From contig MNCI01018361.1 in the NCBI GenBank assembly GCA_015680685.1, forward strand, positions 95,893 to 159,892: DNA of 64,000 nucleotides. Reading direction: 5' to 3'. The first letter of the stretch is position 1. The number at the start of each line of letters is the position of its first letter. Under the pieces are notes generated by a model. The model did not search any database and was not told where the DNA came from. It saw nothing but the letters and a program-made list of their open reading frames with translations. This document shows positions 51,747-63,839 of this stretch, in pieces. The position numbers and the translations under genes are program-made. The DNA is from Gnetum montanum. Taxonomy: Eukaryota > Streptophyta > Gnetopsida > Gnetales > Gnetaceae.

Positions 51747-53783
51747 TATGGGTATTGCCACTGTTGATGTTGTCTGATGGGCTATGGTGAAGTTCCACTT
51801 GGGTAATACGTTAGTGGTTGGTGGAACTGCCTTGGGTTACCTTGTGGATAAGGTAACCTTCGGGGCGTTTGCCGTTGGTTGAGTCTTGGATTAAGCGCAT
51901 ACACCCCAGACTCCTGTAGATGTGAGATGATGGGGAAACATCCCTTAGGATGATCATAGTGGCAAATCTCACATCCACCATCATCATCTGTGTCAGAGTC
52001 CATAGCCACATCGGAGTTAGTGATTTTTCCCTTACCCTTGTTATGTGCAGGGCCTAAATCTCTCCACTTTTTCTTCCCTTTGTCACTACTTTGTTCAACC
52101 TTAAACTCTTCTACAATTTTTAAGACAGTTTCAATTTTAGAGTCTAGGGAACTCCATACGTCATTTCCCTTAGCCGCTATTTCTGTTGTGAGCTTTTAAA
52201 GCAGCAAGGTCTTTCTGTTCACCAACTCTTTGATTGGTGACTCATCCTCTTCATCGCAAAACTTCACTCCCTTCTTTTGAAGGGAGGGATCACATTTGTA
52301 CTCTTCTACACTTTCCCTTTTTTGTAGCTCACCTTCTTCTTTTGCTACTTGTTCCAACAAGCTATGTACTTCATGGACTCTAAGTTGTAAGAGTCTCCCT
52401 TGGGCATAAGTTCCAAGGGTTCTTCTAGTTTCATGCCTTAGCCCATCCACGATGTGATGAAGTTGATCCCGCTGAGGGTACCCATGGCCCAGGCAACGAT
52501 GTAACAATATATAGTAGCGGGCCATGGCAACATCCAAGGGTTCATATGTACCTTGCTTCTAGCCTTGGATCTACTTACGCAAATTGGACACTCTGGAGTA
52601 CATTTGATACTTTTCGTTGAACAGTTCTAGCATCGTACTCCACCTCTTGATGGTTTCCGCTTCTAAGGACTAGTACCAACTCTCTACTTCTTTGGTGAGT
52701 GTCCTTGGGAACAACTTAAGTTTTTTCCACTCATTTTCTATATTTTGCAAGGCACAAGCATCATGGAATTCTTGTAAATGATTTTGCGGATCTGCATTGT
52801 ATCCCCCTTCAAATTGTGTGATATTGTTGATGTCTAATCGTTTGATTCAACTATCTTTTAAATGCCTTGTGGGAATCCTAACTACCTCCATTATGTCAAG
52901 CATACTTCAGGTTGCGAGTAGGGGCTCGTCATGATCGTCTCTTTCATGATGCCTGTGATGTCTATGTTGTTCCCTACTATCCCTACATCCTTGCCCTTGT
53001 CCTCTCTCTCAACTTTCCAGTCAAGGTCTTTCGTCCTTCTTACCTTTATCCTCACCTTTATGTTCATGGTGGCTGTGCCCAGATGTGGAAGGAGAGGGTG
53101 AGTGATGGGATGAAGGAGAAGAAGAAGGGGAACCATCACCATGACGATGTTTCTTGCCTTCTCTTCGGCTACTACGTCCCCGATCGTGGTGACGATCTAA
53201 GTGCTCATCCTTAGCATGAGTGGTTGTTCCCTCTGTGAACAGTTGGTGTTCACGAGCATCAGAACCATGGTTATGTATCGTTGATCATAGGTTCTGATAC
53301 CCAACCTCCTCATCATTGTTAGGAGGGGAAACATTGTTTGCTAAAGAACCCATTATAAGGGATTCCTCATCTCCTATTTCGCTAAGGACATGCGGGGCTT
53401 TACCCTTCAGAAAAGTATGTTGACTCTCTTGCCTTAAGTCCCTCATACACTGGGCATCTATGGGATAATAATCCCTCATGTCAAAATCTTCCAAAAACGT
53501 ATTCAGCATATAATTTATTCATGCCAATTTGTGCCAAGGCATAGAAAAGCATGCGAGAAACTGATTAATCTGGGGGTAACACGATGTTACCTTGCAAATC
53601 TCTCCAACGCATCTGTTCATCTTGATGGAGAATAAAAGTAAAGTTTCGGATATACTCATCGGGATGAGTATAAACTATCTTGTATTGTTTAGGACTTGGC
53701 TGATTTCGGCTATGTGTTTTATGTTGTCGACTGTCTCATGTATGATCCTTAGGTGGTGAGTTGCTCTTATGGGAAGAAGGCAT
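51747..53783 (-). pseudogene. Element F gag
   Basis: Starts MPSSHKSN at 53783. Blocks are RDYYPIDAQCMRDLRQESQH (53285-53509), the Ser/His-rich region near 53080-53140, RLDINNITQFEGGYNADPQN (about 52800), LHRCLGHGYPQRDQLHH and GTYAQGRLLQL (52196-52537), zinc-knuckle-like CEICHYDHPKGC (near 51960) and LPYPQGNPRQFHQPL (51782-52009). The wording is closest to C. Stops and shifts, mostly C-to-T type, break it. TAG marks the gag end at the same position as in C and E. Confidence 0.85.
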
Positions 53784-53900
53784 TTTTATCGGTGTGCTAT
53801 TTCACTGTTATATAAATTTTTCTTTTGATTAACCTAAAGGTTCGTTAAGGCTCACAATGATGTGAGTGATATCCTTTATGTTCTATATGGCGCACAAACA

Positions 53901-53924
53901 CTTAGTCCCCAACAACGGTGCCAA
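53901..53924 (-). promoter_or_regulatory. Primer binding site of element F
   Basis: Minus strand TTGGCACCGTTGTTGGGGAC next to the 5' LTR. Confidence 0.8.
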
Positions 53925-54896
53925 TGATGAGTAGCGAGGTACCCCTACACTCAACCATATGAAACGAGCGTAGCACGCAGAATCTGGTCGAACTCCATAG
54001 ACTACATGCCTACATGCCCCATGGAACACTTGGGGTTAATCATTCATTGTCTTCCCAGACTTGTAATTGTCATGGTGTATGGTTAAGTAAGTCTGAGGTA
54101 TATGATTTTTATATCTTTTATGGTTTTATGTCTTCTATGCTAAGAGTGAAGGGTTGAGAAACTAACTAACTCTAACTAAGAACTAAGTCTAAATCAACTA
54201 GCGTCAGCATCCGTTCCCACTTACCGTACACACCCTGAACTATGCAACCGCAGCTACCAAACGCTAATCGTTACTAGGATCACCACGTGTAATGCACGTG
54301 CTCGAAGTGGTCATACTGAGGCACTTAACTAGCCTAAACGTGATAAGTATCCATTCCTTGGATATCCGTACACATCCTTGAATGCTCATAACCAAGTCAT
54401 ACTTATCCCGTGTTCTAGGAGATAACGGTGAGAGAGACTAATCGTGACGAGTAGCCAATTCCTTGATTATCCATACACATTCGTAAATGCTCGTAATCAA
54501 GTCGTACTCATGTCGCGCTATGCAGGGTAATAAATAACAGGTAAGAAATAACATGTAAAAAATAACAAGTAATAAATCCTATTCCATGCACTGCAAGGTT
54601 TATCCACAAAGCTCATCTTTATTGTCGTACACAACTTGCGTTTAGGTACAAAGCTACTCGAATAAAGATCCGTTCACTCAGGGACTCCTACTGCAGGCAC
54701 ATGGAAAATATTCTATCTCTAGAGTGATCAATCTGCCAGAGTTTCCCTACTTCTAGCCTAGGATGGAAAATAAGGGGAGTGCTGCCTCTTATTTATAGAT
54801 TTGGCGACAGACTGCGATATCGTGTACGTGACATCGCATGGGACGATGCGATATCGTGTACGTGATATCGTGGCTCATGCGAATCATGTCTCATCA
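53925..54896 (-). repeat. 5' LTR of element F (972 bp)
   Basis: Bounded by tgatgag and tcatca, then ACATC. Array of four or five degenerate palindrome units at 54813-54885, next to ttatttatag (TATA on the minus strand). Confidence 0.9.
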
Positions 54897-55390
54897 ACAT
54901 CATAGACCAAAAGACCTTTGGCTCTTCTTATACAAGCCCCAGGAGGGAAGGTAATTATCTTGGAAAAACAGTTACACTCGTGTCTCAAATGATCATGTTG
55001 CACGTCATCGCGTAGCTTTGATTTTTTATAATGGACTCCTATAAACACTCTACAGGAGTCTCGTTTCTCCAAAGAATGCACTTCCTATGTCTTGGTTTCA
55101 AGTTTGCTAAAAATTGGCTACCGACAAGAACTAAAGATATGGCTTGTTCATGTGAAAACATTCCTCTTTCACAATTCCAACAACAATTATAACCCTTGAT
55201 CAACTCTTGATTTTCCCAGTGATAACCAATCCCCTTGCATCTTGAATTGCACTTCCTCAATCCCATGTACTTTTGAACATGGTGCGATGACATCCAACCA
55301 GGGGTTGACCGATAATGCTTGGTACGTGGTTGTTCATGGTGTTTTGTACTTCTTTGTTGATGCCTCTCGGGTGGATTCTTCTAGACGTCA
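54897..55390 (-). pseudogene. Antisense gene fragment with a DxNG motif, cut by element F
   Basis: On the minus strand one frame runs from about 55330 to the F insertion point with a few stops. It contains VHSLEKRDSCRVFIGVHYKK, HECNCFSKIITFPPGACIRR and AKGLLVYDV at the junction. On the far side of F (48191 downward) the frame goes on with NGVMKTF, so the undisturbed site would have had a DVNG box after a hydrophobic strand, as in the nucleophile motif of plant FCP1-like proteins (LDxNGLL). No RPG or DDS block is found nearby, so the family is uncertain. It sits just inside the polypurine tract of G. Confidence 0.35.
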
Positions 55391-55405
55391 ACAAAGAGGG
55401 AACAA
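55391..55405 (+). promoter_or_regulatory. Polypurine tract of element G
   Basis: acaaagagggaacaa directly before the 3' LTR start TGAAACACC. Confidence 0.7.
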
Positions 55406-57078
55406 TGAAACACCACGAATTTTGGCCTAACACTTTGAAAAGAGAACAACTCAAGCCCCCTTCAAGCTTTTGGGAGGCAAACATTTGACTAAGGCATGTA
55501 ACTCATGGTCATCTTGTCAAGCTAGCTTGCCCTCAGCATGAGTAACTCCAATGACTTCAAAATCAAGTCAAAAATGGTCCAATCTGAGGGTGCAATCCAT
55601 CCTCAAGGGCCATTGTTGTCCACTCCAAGTTTCAGCATTTGGGAATTCAAATTTTAGGACAAATTATACACATTTTCTCACTCACACTGAGGTCACGCTG
55701 GCAGTGTAAGTGCAGCATGAGCAACTGTGAGAGCCTCGAAACTAAGTCGAAATGATTTGATTTCAAGGGTGCAAGTTGTCCTCAAAGTTCATTGTTGACA
55801 ACTTCAAGTTCCAACCTCTAGAATTCCAGATTTTAGGTCCAAAATTGCAAGTTTTGTAGCTCACACTGGCAGCGTGAGTCCAGCATGAGCTGCCAAAAGT
55901 GGTTTAAAAAAAGGCACATACAAGCTCAATTTTTGGCTTGTAGATCACTCTCAAGGACAACTACAGTCAAGCAATTACTATACTCAAGAAACAGGCTTCA
56001 AAGATCAAAATTTGGTGTAAAATATGTCATTTTAGCTCACTCATGTTGAGGTCACGCTGACAGCATCAATGCAGCGTGAGTACTGGTCACGCCTACTCAA
56101 AAACACACCAAACACACGCTAAGGACACGCCAAGACAAAATCAACTCACACTGGAAGCTCTAGTGAAATAGAGATGCCTCAAATAGCCACAAAACTACTC
56201 AAATTGACATTCTACAGTAGTGAATTCAGAGATTGAGAAGTTTCAAGGGAACCGGAGTCAATCTCTCTTGTTGTACATTATCATTTTCATTGTAAAGTAA
56301 GCTTGTCAAGCTCTTACACTCCAAATTATATCTGCTTCCATGGGCGTAAGCTAGCTTGTGTAAGTCAACACATGTTGTAAGATACAGTGCATCTAGTCAA
56401 GAATGTAGCCCACATATGCATGCCCAATTAACACGTAGTTGTCCATCTAACACCTATCACATGATCTGTTTTCCTCTCATTTCTCAACCATTGATCCATA
56501 TATGAGGTCTGTACCTAAGCCTAGCCAAACCTTATAAATACCCCATCCATTCACATAAACAGGGTTGGCAATTTTGAAGGTTGACAGCTTAGGAAACATT
56601 GACTAGCAACTTTTGGATGCTCAGGAGCACCTGACTCTTAGCATCCAAGCACCTACAAGCATATCACCTCAAGGCTTAGCGCTTGACTTGCCATCCACAT
56701 GCGCAGCTACACTTTGACTGGTGCACATTAATTCTAAGCAATACAATACAGTTCATTTTTCCTTCCATTATATTGTTTACTCTATTTTAAATTTAGTTTA
56801 CGCTTCATTTACAATATCATTTCTGTATACGCTCTATTTGCATTTCGTACATCACTATTTACACTTCAAGCATCAGTTACGATAACCCTAGCACAAGCCA
56901 TATCTTACATTTAGGGAAGTCCTTGGTTGATTTGCGTGTAGATAATCCAAGGCACTCTGCCTTCATTTTCTTTTCCAGCTTTCCCTCATGAGAAGGCAAG
57001 GTCAGCTATGCCCGTCCGACGATCTTTTGGTGTTTGTTTTTACCTTCCAGCCTTACACCGACAATTTTGGTCAGTATA
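55406..57078 (+). repeat. 3' LTR of element G (1,673 bp)
   Basis: Starts TGAAACACC and ends GGTCAGTATA (TACA in the 5' LTR). It includes a short stretch near 55741-55775 that is missing from the 5' LTR. Divergence looks well above that of element C LTRs, mostly transitions. Confidence 0.92.
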
Positions 57079-57470
57079 GTTACCTTATCCCCAAGGTAAC
57101 TCAAGGTAGTTCCACCAACCTTCAACATATTATCCAAGTGGAACTCCACCACAACCTGTTGAGCAACACCAATAATGGCAATACCCATAGTCATGGGGGA
57201 TGCCACCACCAAGGCAACAATACCCCTACCAGCAACTAGACCCATATGGCTATTATGTGTAGCAGCCAATCTCTCCACATGACTCTATTGGTCATGTGAC
57301 ACCACAACATCACTACAAAGCTCGAGAGTATTATAGGACTCCTTCTTGTAGGGGAAATAACCCATAGACATACCATCCTCCAAATTCATCCGCAACTCTC
57401 ACACCGATAGCTCCATTACCACCCACTCTAGATATGCAAGGAAAACTCCCCACTCAACCATAGCAACGCA
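57079..57470 (+). pseudogene. Element E gag tail and spacer
   Basis: Starts in the duplicated GTTAC and reads on as the end of gag (a PTFNILSKWNSTTTC-like frame; the true frame gives the Pro/Gln tail). The conserved amber at 57188-57190 (CCA TAG TCA TGG) marks the same gag-protease boundary as in C and F. A PPT-like AGTCATGGGGG overlaps it. Confidence 0.7.
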
Positions 57471-58600
57471 ATGCTATGAGGGTTATGAATCCTCAACCCA
57501 CAGTTGGTCCTGACAACCTTATGAAGAAAATACCTTTCTTCAGAACCAACAGTCCAACCAAGCTCTCACAACCACAAGCGGTTGAACCTGTAAACACCTC
57601 CCTTTCAAATAAGGCTTCAGGGTTCCCTTCAAACCAAACACCGAGCTCCATGCATACGGTTATGTTAACATATTCCGTTACTAACTGGATTAAGGTGGGA
57701 CACCTTCCTAGGAAATTCTTTGATCCTGAAAGCCCCCTAATTTATCTCCAAGTCGCTGGGAATGAACCATGTAAATCTCTTCTGGACTCAAGTTCCGGAG
57801 TCAACCTAATATCACAAGGGATGTACAAAGCCTGAAACCTACCTCCATTAAGGAAGAGTAATATTCACCTAGAGTTGGCCGACCAGTCCATCACTGTTCC
57901 CTTAGGACTGGTGGAGGACATCATTACCACTATGTGTGGGTGGTCGTATCCAACTGGTTTCCTAGTGATACAAGTGAACAACAGTAAAGGGGACTTATCA
58001 ATAATAATGGGAAGAGCATGGCTAAGTACTATAGATGCACACCTAGGAATCCATGATCTTTCCCTAGAAATATCCAAGAAGAACACTTTTGGAAAGATCA
58101 AGAAGAAGAAATTTCCATGCATCACATACAGTGACACAGGGTGCAATTGCATGTAGAGATCATGGGTTATAAAAAGTTTAGCATTTCCTGCATGCAATTG
58201 GTGTGCACAAGACATTAATATACAAATGTGCCTGTATGCAATAGTCACATGACAAGAAGACACCCAATGGCTGATGGCTGATCAAGAGAGCAACTCACTA
58301 ATGTACATGGAACTAACTAAGGGAATAACTAGTGCTTACATTGAAAGCATAGATACACTAGAGCAAGTTCGTTGCCAACTTCCAAGCCTTAACCTTGAGA
58401 ACATCAACTGGGGAAAGTTGGAAATCCCTAAAAAAATTAAACAAGAGCCCCTAGATTTGAAATCATTGCCCACTGGTTTGGAATATATGATCCTTGAAAA
58501 TGGAAAATCAGTGATCATCAATGCAAGAATTATTCCCAAACAAAAAGAAAGACTACTGAAAGTGATAAACAAGTGGTCAAAAGCCTTTGCCTAGTTATAC
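57471..58600 (+). pseudogene. Element E aspartic protease and linker
   Basis: The frame 57476-57835 has HTVMLTYSVTNWIKVGHLPR and the box SLLDSSSGVNLIS (DSG changed to DSS). After a TGA where Trp is expected, 57875-58156 has MCGWSYPTGFLVIQVN and LSIIMGRAWLS. The linker 58274-58594 (SAYIESIDTLEQVRCQLPSL, then WGKLEIPKKI) leads to RT. The break point of the pol deletion in B, C and F corresponds to about 58421 here. Confidence 0.85.
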
Positions 58601-59330
58601 CCCAAATTAACTAGAATAGATCCTAGGATATGGCAACATAGGATTTACACTGACCCCTCGAAAACAACCATAGAGGCGATTGAACCCAAAATTGAAGCAA
58701 ACAGTAAAAGAAGAAATAGGATAGCTTCTTAAGGCTGGGTTCATATATCCCATTACTGATAGTGAATGGGTTAGCCCTCTGGTGATCGTGCCTAAAAAGG
58801 AAGGCAAATGGAGGGTATGTATAGATTTTAGGTTGCTAAACATGGCAACATTTAAGGATGACTTTCCATTGGCATTCGTTGACCAAGTCTTAGACACCAT
58901 TGCAAGGCATCGCTATTTTAGTTTTCTGGATGGCTATAGTGGATACAACCAAAAATGGATAGCCCCAGAAGATCAAGCTAAGACAATGTTCACTAGTCCT
59001 TGGGAAACATTTACATATAAACAAATGTCGTTTGGCTTGTGTAATGCCCCTGCCACGTTTCAACGCCTAGTTCTAAGCATATTCCAATAGCAGATAGAAA
59101 ACAAAGTGGAGGTCTTTATGGACGACTTCTCCACTTACGGAACAAGTTTTGATCAAGCCTTGGACCAATTAGAGCAAGTGCTAAAAAGATGCGTAGAAGC
59201 CAACTTAAGGCTCAACTAGCAGAAAAGCCATTTAATGGTCCAAGAAGGCATAGTACTTGGGCATAAGGTTTCACATTCAGGAATAGAGGTAGATCCAAAT
59301 AAAGTTAGGATCATCCAAGGAATCACCCGT
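58601..59330 (+). pseudogene. Element E reverse transcriptase
   Basis: PKLKQTVKEEIG then SEWVSPLVIVPKKEGKWRVC, IDFRLLNMATFKDDFPLAFV, FLDGYSGYNQ (first catalytic Asp), MSFGLCNAPATFQR, and the catalytic FMDDFSTYG near 59116-59142, followed by QEGIVLGHKVSHSGIEVDPN. The order and wording are those of Athila-lineage RT. All three catalytic Asp positions are still readable. In-frame stops occur before QIEN (59089), in the LN.QK segment (59218) and before LLKAGF, each fitting a C-to-T or G-to-A change. RT copies the element RNA into DNA. Confidence 0.9.
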
Positions 59331-59940
59331 CAACTGAAAACTATCAAAAACATTCAATCATTCCTTGGACACATTGGCTATTATAGGAGATTCATTAAGA
59401 ACTTCTCCAAGATTGCCAAACCGTTGGTAGAGCTAACAAAGAAGGATGCATCATTCGAATGGACCAGGGAATGTGAACAAACATTCCAAACTCTGAAACA
59501 AAAGCTTGTAGAAACTCCCATTCTACAAGCTCTTGATTGGTCCAGACCGTTCCATATAATGACTGACGTGTCCAATTATGCCTTAGGAGCCGTACTTACA
59601 CAAATAGATGACCAAAAATGTCCTTACTACATCCACTGTGCAAGTAGGAGTATCGCCGGTGCACAAATTAACTACACAACTAGAGAAAAAGAAGTAATGG
59701 TTGTAGTATTTGCATTGGATAAGTTTAGGCACTATGTGTTAGGTTACAAAGTGTTCATCCATATAGATCATAGTGCAATCTGGTTCCTCATGAACAAGCC
59801 AATGGTTAGCCCTCGTATTACACAGTGGCTAGTAATCCTATAAGAGTTCAATCTAATGATGATTGATCGAAAGGGCACCAAGAATGTAGTTGTAGATCAT
59901 TTATCTCGGTTGTGCTTGGACAACAAAGAGGATGAATATG
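59331..59940 (+). pseudogene. Element E RNase H
   Basis: In one long open frame (59235-59843): FLGHIGYYRRFIKNFSKIAK (RT connection), FEWTRECEQTFQTLKQKL, PFHIMTDVSNYALGAVLTQI, NYTTREKEVMVVVFALDKFR and KVFIHIDHSAIWFLMNK. After a stop (CAA/CAG to TAA) it continues NVVVDHLSRL. This is the usual Ty3 RNase H with the first Asp (TDVSNYALG) and the last (DHLSRL) kept. It is the least damaged pol domain in the window. Confidence 0.88.
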
Positions 59941-61300
59941 TAATGTCTGATCATTTTCCTGATGAGGCCCTCTTTGCCGATGTAGTGAATAACCAACCCA
60001 CGGAAAAAAACTGGTATAGTAGCATTCTCACCTATCTCCTTACTCAAAAAACACCACAGGAGCTGAACTTTAGGAAGAAACAACAGTTTCTTCAAAGAGC
60101 CAAGTACTTCATGGAGATCAATGGACAACTTTACAAAGTATGTCCTGATGGCTTGGTTTGATGGTGCGTGCCCAAGGAAGACCAACTGAGAGTTCTCCAA
60201 GACACTCATGAGGGCCCTTGTGGGGGTCACTATGCAAGGAGATGAACAACCATTAAGATCTTTCTTGTAGGATATTACTATCAAAATTATTTCTGGATGC
60301 CCATCAATTTGTCTAATCTTGTGAGCATTGCTAACATGATGGGGGAATGACTACTAGAATGGAGGGTCCACAACAATGGATTCAACCTTTAGAACCCTTC
60401 GACATTTGGGGAATAGACTTTATGAGACCCATTACAACAATGTCCAATGGAAAATCTTACATCATTGTTGCCGTAGACTATCTAACGAAATGGGCTGAAG
60501 CAACTGATGTTACAAACTACACATCATCTATAGCTGCACGATTTGTGCAAAAAAAAATCATAAATAGGTTTGGTGTGCCACGTGCACTTATCTCAGATAA
60601 TGGAACACACTTCACAGGTGCCACTTTTTGGAAGTTAATGCAACGCTTAGGGGTTGAACATAAATTGACTACACCTTATCACCCCCAAGCTAATGGACAA
60701 GCCGAGGTCACTAACAAGGAGATCACTAAAATATTGACAAGAACAATTAGCAAGTATAGGTGAGATTGGACCAGTAAACTAAATGATGCCCTTTGGGCAT
60801 ACCGCTCCACTTGGAAACTCCCTATAGGCTACTCTCCCTATGAGTTAGTGTACGGAAAACTTCCAAAGCTTCCAATTCAAAATGAGCTTCGTACACTATC
60901 CATGGCTTGTGACCTCCACCTCAACCTTGATCTATTACAAAAAAAAAAAGGTTGGGAACTTTAAACGTGCTAGACGAAAATCGATTAGATGCCCTGTCAT
61001 CAAATGAGTTGCACAAGACATATAACAAGAAAAATCATCACTTGAAAACTTGAAAGGTTAAGTATCAACCAGGAGATAAGGTTCTTTATTAGAACCCCAC
61101 ACATGTGCCACAACGCACAAAATTTCAAACACTGTGGAAAGGACCTTACATTATTCATACAACGTTTCCTTCAGGAGCCATGACCATATATAAACCTAAG
61201 AGCCCTAATAAGAGATTACTAGTCAATGTGCAATAGACCAAACCCTTCCATGAACTTAGAACGGTTAATGCACATAATACCTCTAAGAAGGGATGACCCC
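59941..61300 (+). pseudogene. Element E integrase
   Basis: The zinc domain is at about 60150-60340 (DTHEGPCGGHYARR, then GYYYQNYFW), broken by stops. The core is in the open frame 60347-60763: FDIWGIDFM (first Asp), YIIVAVDYLTKWAEA, FGVPRALISDNGTHFTGA (second Asp) and NGQAEVTNKEI (Glu), so the D,D,E triad is complete. The C-terminal part gives LNDALWAYRSTWKLPIGYSP and YELVYGKLPKLPI, then PGDKVLY and LWKGPYIIHTTFPSGAM. Integrase inserts the cDNA. Frameshifts follow the core, so this copy is inactive. Confidence 0.9.
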
Positions 61301-63200
61301 TCTCATTATTTCAGATCTTCCCGTTCTAACTCAGTCATGGGGGAGATGGCCACCTCTACTAATCAATTAAGGCCCTCAGTTCCTTTTTAACTTTTTGTTT
61401 TACACATTTTTATTTTACAAATTTCTTTAACTTTTCTTATTTTTGTTTTGCAACATCATTTCTACTCTTTCATTTCTTTATGTGTTTGTTTATTTTGTTA
61501 GGTTTGTCACCTTCCTGGTGGTGGTATGAACTATATCCTATTAATTGCTAATGTTTGGTTTTTACCTTTGAGTTATAATGTTGATACTAAGGTATGGTTC
61601 TTTTGATATAATAGGTAATGAGTCCACATCATCCATGCATTCACAAATCTCTATGGTCTCTCTTGGCTTGGAAATGTACAATCCCTTTCTTTAAATCATA
61701 AAACTATCAACGAATTGGTGACTGTGCATTTCTCAAACTGAGGAAGGACTCAAGGATTGAAAAGGGTGTGACTTCAAGGGAATTTGATGCATTTGTGCTA
61801 GCCATTCTCTTGGGTGCGTGGATGTTTTCTTCTTGAGTTTTCCTTACCATTTCGATGTTGCTCCATTATTGGGAAGCTGAGCTAATAAAAACAATAAGTC
61901 TTTGCATGGTGTGGTTCTCATGAAAAAAAATAGTGAGAATTCAAAGCACACCCCTTAGAAAAAATAATCATTTGGGCTACAAGCACTAGTTATGGAACTA
62001 AACAAACATGTTCCCTCTAACTAAGGCCCTCTCTTTCTTCCTACGTTTCCTTTTCTCATTTCCTCGGAATGGTGGTGACTCTTTGGCAGAAGCATTCTTA
62101 CTACTTCAAGTGGATGGATTGGCCAAGTGTATTAATGTGAAGTCACTGAATGTGGATTGTTTAAGGCTGGATTTGGAATGAGATCTACTAAGTCACATTA
62201 ACCATAGGCTATACACCACCTTATTCTTAGGATTCCATTCTATTCTCTTCTCCTCATCATTCTTTCTCCAATTTCCACCTCATTTTCGGTTGTATCAGTA
62301 GTCTATATTTTGGTTGATGCATTGTTTTCTTTTTGGTAAATTCTTGTGGTTAAGACTTTAACTCTTTCTTTCAGATGACATTTCCAGACCCTCCGGACTC
62401 TTTGAATGTGGGATTGTTAGAGCATTAAGGGCATGAGCCTGCTTTGGGGAGGACCCACTGACATTCCTAATTGGTGCATCAATTAACTTCTTTCACTTAA
62501 ACATTACTACAATCAACATTTATTTTGTTCATTTCCACCTCTAACATCCATTTTATCGGCATTTCCATTGTTTCTTTTTCTCCATCTTTCTTATTCCTTA
62601 TATTTTTTCATTCTATCACTACTAGAGGATCGCTCTTAGTCATGGAGGTCCTGGTCTAATTTTTTTAATTTTCTCCTAACCCCTACACCTTGGGTAGTCA
62701 CCAGTGTTATATCTCTAGATTTCGTATTAGCCATATCACAACTCAACCAATGGATCTTACACCAAGGCAAGGTATCAAATGTATTGTGATTTACTTGTCC
62801 TTGTTCATATGTGACTATATTGTGTGTGCAGATGGAAATCATATAGCAATGGACTAGATCTGGAGGAAACACTTAGGATGGTTTGGTGCTGGAACAGTTG
62901 TGCAAGGAATAGGACTAATGGCGCAGTTGTAGATGGACAACGGAAGGTGCAATTTTGGCATCGGTAGCAGCGCATCTTCTTTTTCTTCTCTCTCTCTCTC
63001 TCTTCTCTCTTAGCTGCCAAATAAGTCTAGATGTCAATTGTGTATAGTGTTCATTCTTGTAGTCATGAACACTAATATTGTCATGTATTGTAATGATTGA
63101 TCCATTCACATGTCATCCCATTCACCATTAGTGTCATTCAAGTCAATAATCCCATACCTTCCCAATATTTTATAAGGAACTCGAGGACGAGTTTTCATTT
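61301..63200 (+). other. Element E 3' non-coding region
   Basis: Begins with PPT-like AGTCATGGGGG at 61333-61343, then the T-rich tandem tract (61385-61460), then the same order of blocks as C 21751-23578, including a third PPT-like copy (AGTCATGGAGG, 62638-62648) and a (TC)n near 62990. No gene. Confidence 0.75.
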
Positions 63201-63213
63201 AGTCATGGGGGTA
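63201..63213 (+). promoter_or_regulatory. Polypurine tract of element E
   Basis: AGTCATGGGGGTA directly before the 3' LTR. Confidence 0.8.
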
Positions 63214-63839
63214 TGATGAGCCAAGATATCGCGTACACAATATTGCGTCCCGCCTTATCTTCTATAAATAAGAGGTGGCTTCCCTTGTTCAAGAGAGCTT
63301 GACTTAGATCCTTAGCTAAAATCTTGCAGTTTTACCGTTCTAGAGTTAGAATAATTCTTGTGTGCCTGCAGTAGGAGTCATAGAGTGAACAGATATTTAT
63401 TCGAGCAATTTGTACCTAAGCACACATTTGTGTATGACAATAAAGATGAACTTTATGATAAACCTTGCAGCATACAGATTAAGCTAAATAGTAATTAATT
63501 ATTTTTGAATATTTAAATGCTTTCCTAGTTAATTAATCTCTCTCTCAACCTTTGACTCTCCTAGTTAAGTACACTCAGTACGACCACTTCGAGCATGTGT
63601 GTAACGCTTGGTAACCTAGTAATGATTAGCATTTGGTAATCCCAGCAGCATTGCACTGGTTCAGGATGTGTGCGGCAAGTGGGAATGGATACTAGTGTTA
63701 GGAATAATTAGAACTTAGTTAGTGAATAGTTAATGTAAGTTAGTCACTTAGTTCTCTTCACCTTCCCCTATTAGCATAAGACATTAAAAAGATAAAAGTT
63801 ATAAAAATCATATACCTCAAGCTTACTTAACCATACAAC
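63214..63839 (+). repeat. 3' LTR of element E, truncated at an assembly join
   Basis: Aligns with 31669-32290 and stops at catacaac where a single N follows; about 140 bp of the LTR are missing. Two palindrome units (63222-63248) against one in the 5' LTR. Confidence 0.9.

Larger units (their letters stand above)
48192..54896 (-). mobile_element. Element F: Athila-like non-autonomous gag-protease retrotransposon inside G
   Basis: Complete minus-strand element of 6.7 kb with two LTRs (978 and 972 bp), primer site, broken gag, broken protease, T-rich tandem region, shortened 3' non-coding region and ACATC duplication. It has the same pol-less structure as B and C. Confidence 0.92.
34542..57078 (+). 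mobile_element. Element G: giant Tat/Ogre-lineage Ty3/gypsy element with antisense gene
   Basis: 22.5 kb including the nested element F (15.8 kb without it). It has long LTRs (1,647 and 1,673 bp), a primer site TGGCGCTAGAAGGAGG, gag, protease, tandem repeats, a long antisense coding block, an integrase C-terminal remnant, more repeats, a polypurine tract and a GTTAC duplication. The integrase tail and large size fit the Tat/Ogre lineage. RT and RNase H are absent, so it is non-autonomous. Confidence 0.9.
31669..63839 (+). mobile_element. Element E: Athila-like autonomous-type element, split by element G
   Basis: Outer element of the right half: LTR 31669-32435, primer site, gag, [G inserted 34542-57078], end of gag, protease, RT, RNase H, integrase, 3' non-coding region, polypurine tract and 3' LTR from 63214 to the N at 63840. 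Without G it is about 9.6 kb. It is the only copy here with a full pol order, but stops break every part. Confidence 0.9.

Noticed and set aside
54884-55081. Intact DxDxT phosphatase motif at the end of this frame
   Set aside because: The last residues (D-E-T) come from the LTR of element F, so the motif is an artefact of the insertion; the undisturbed site reads DVNG.
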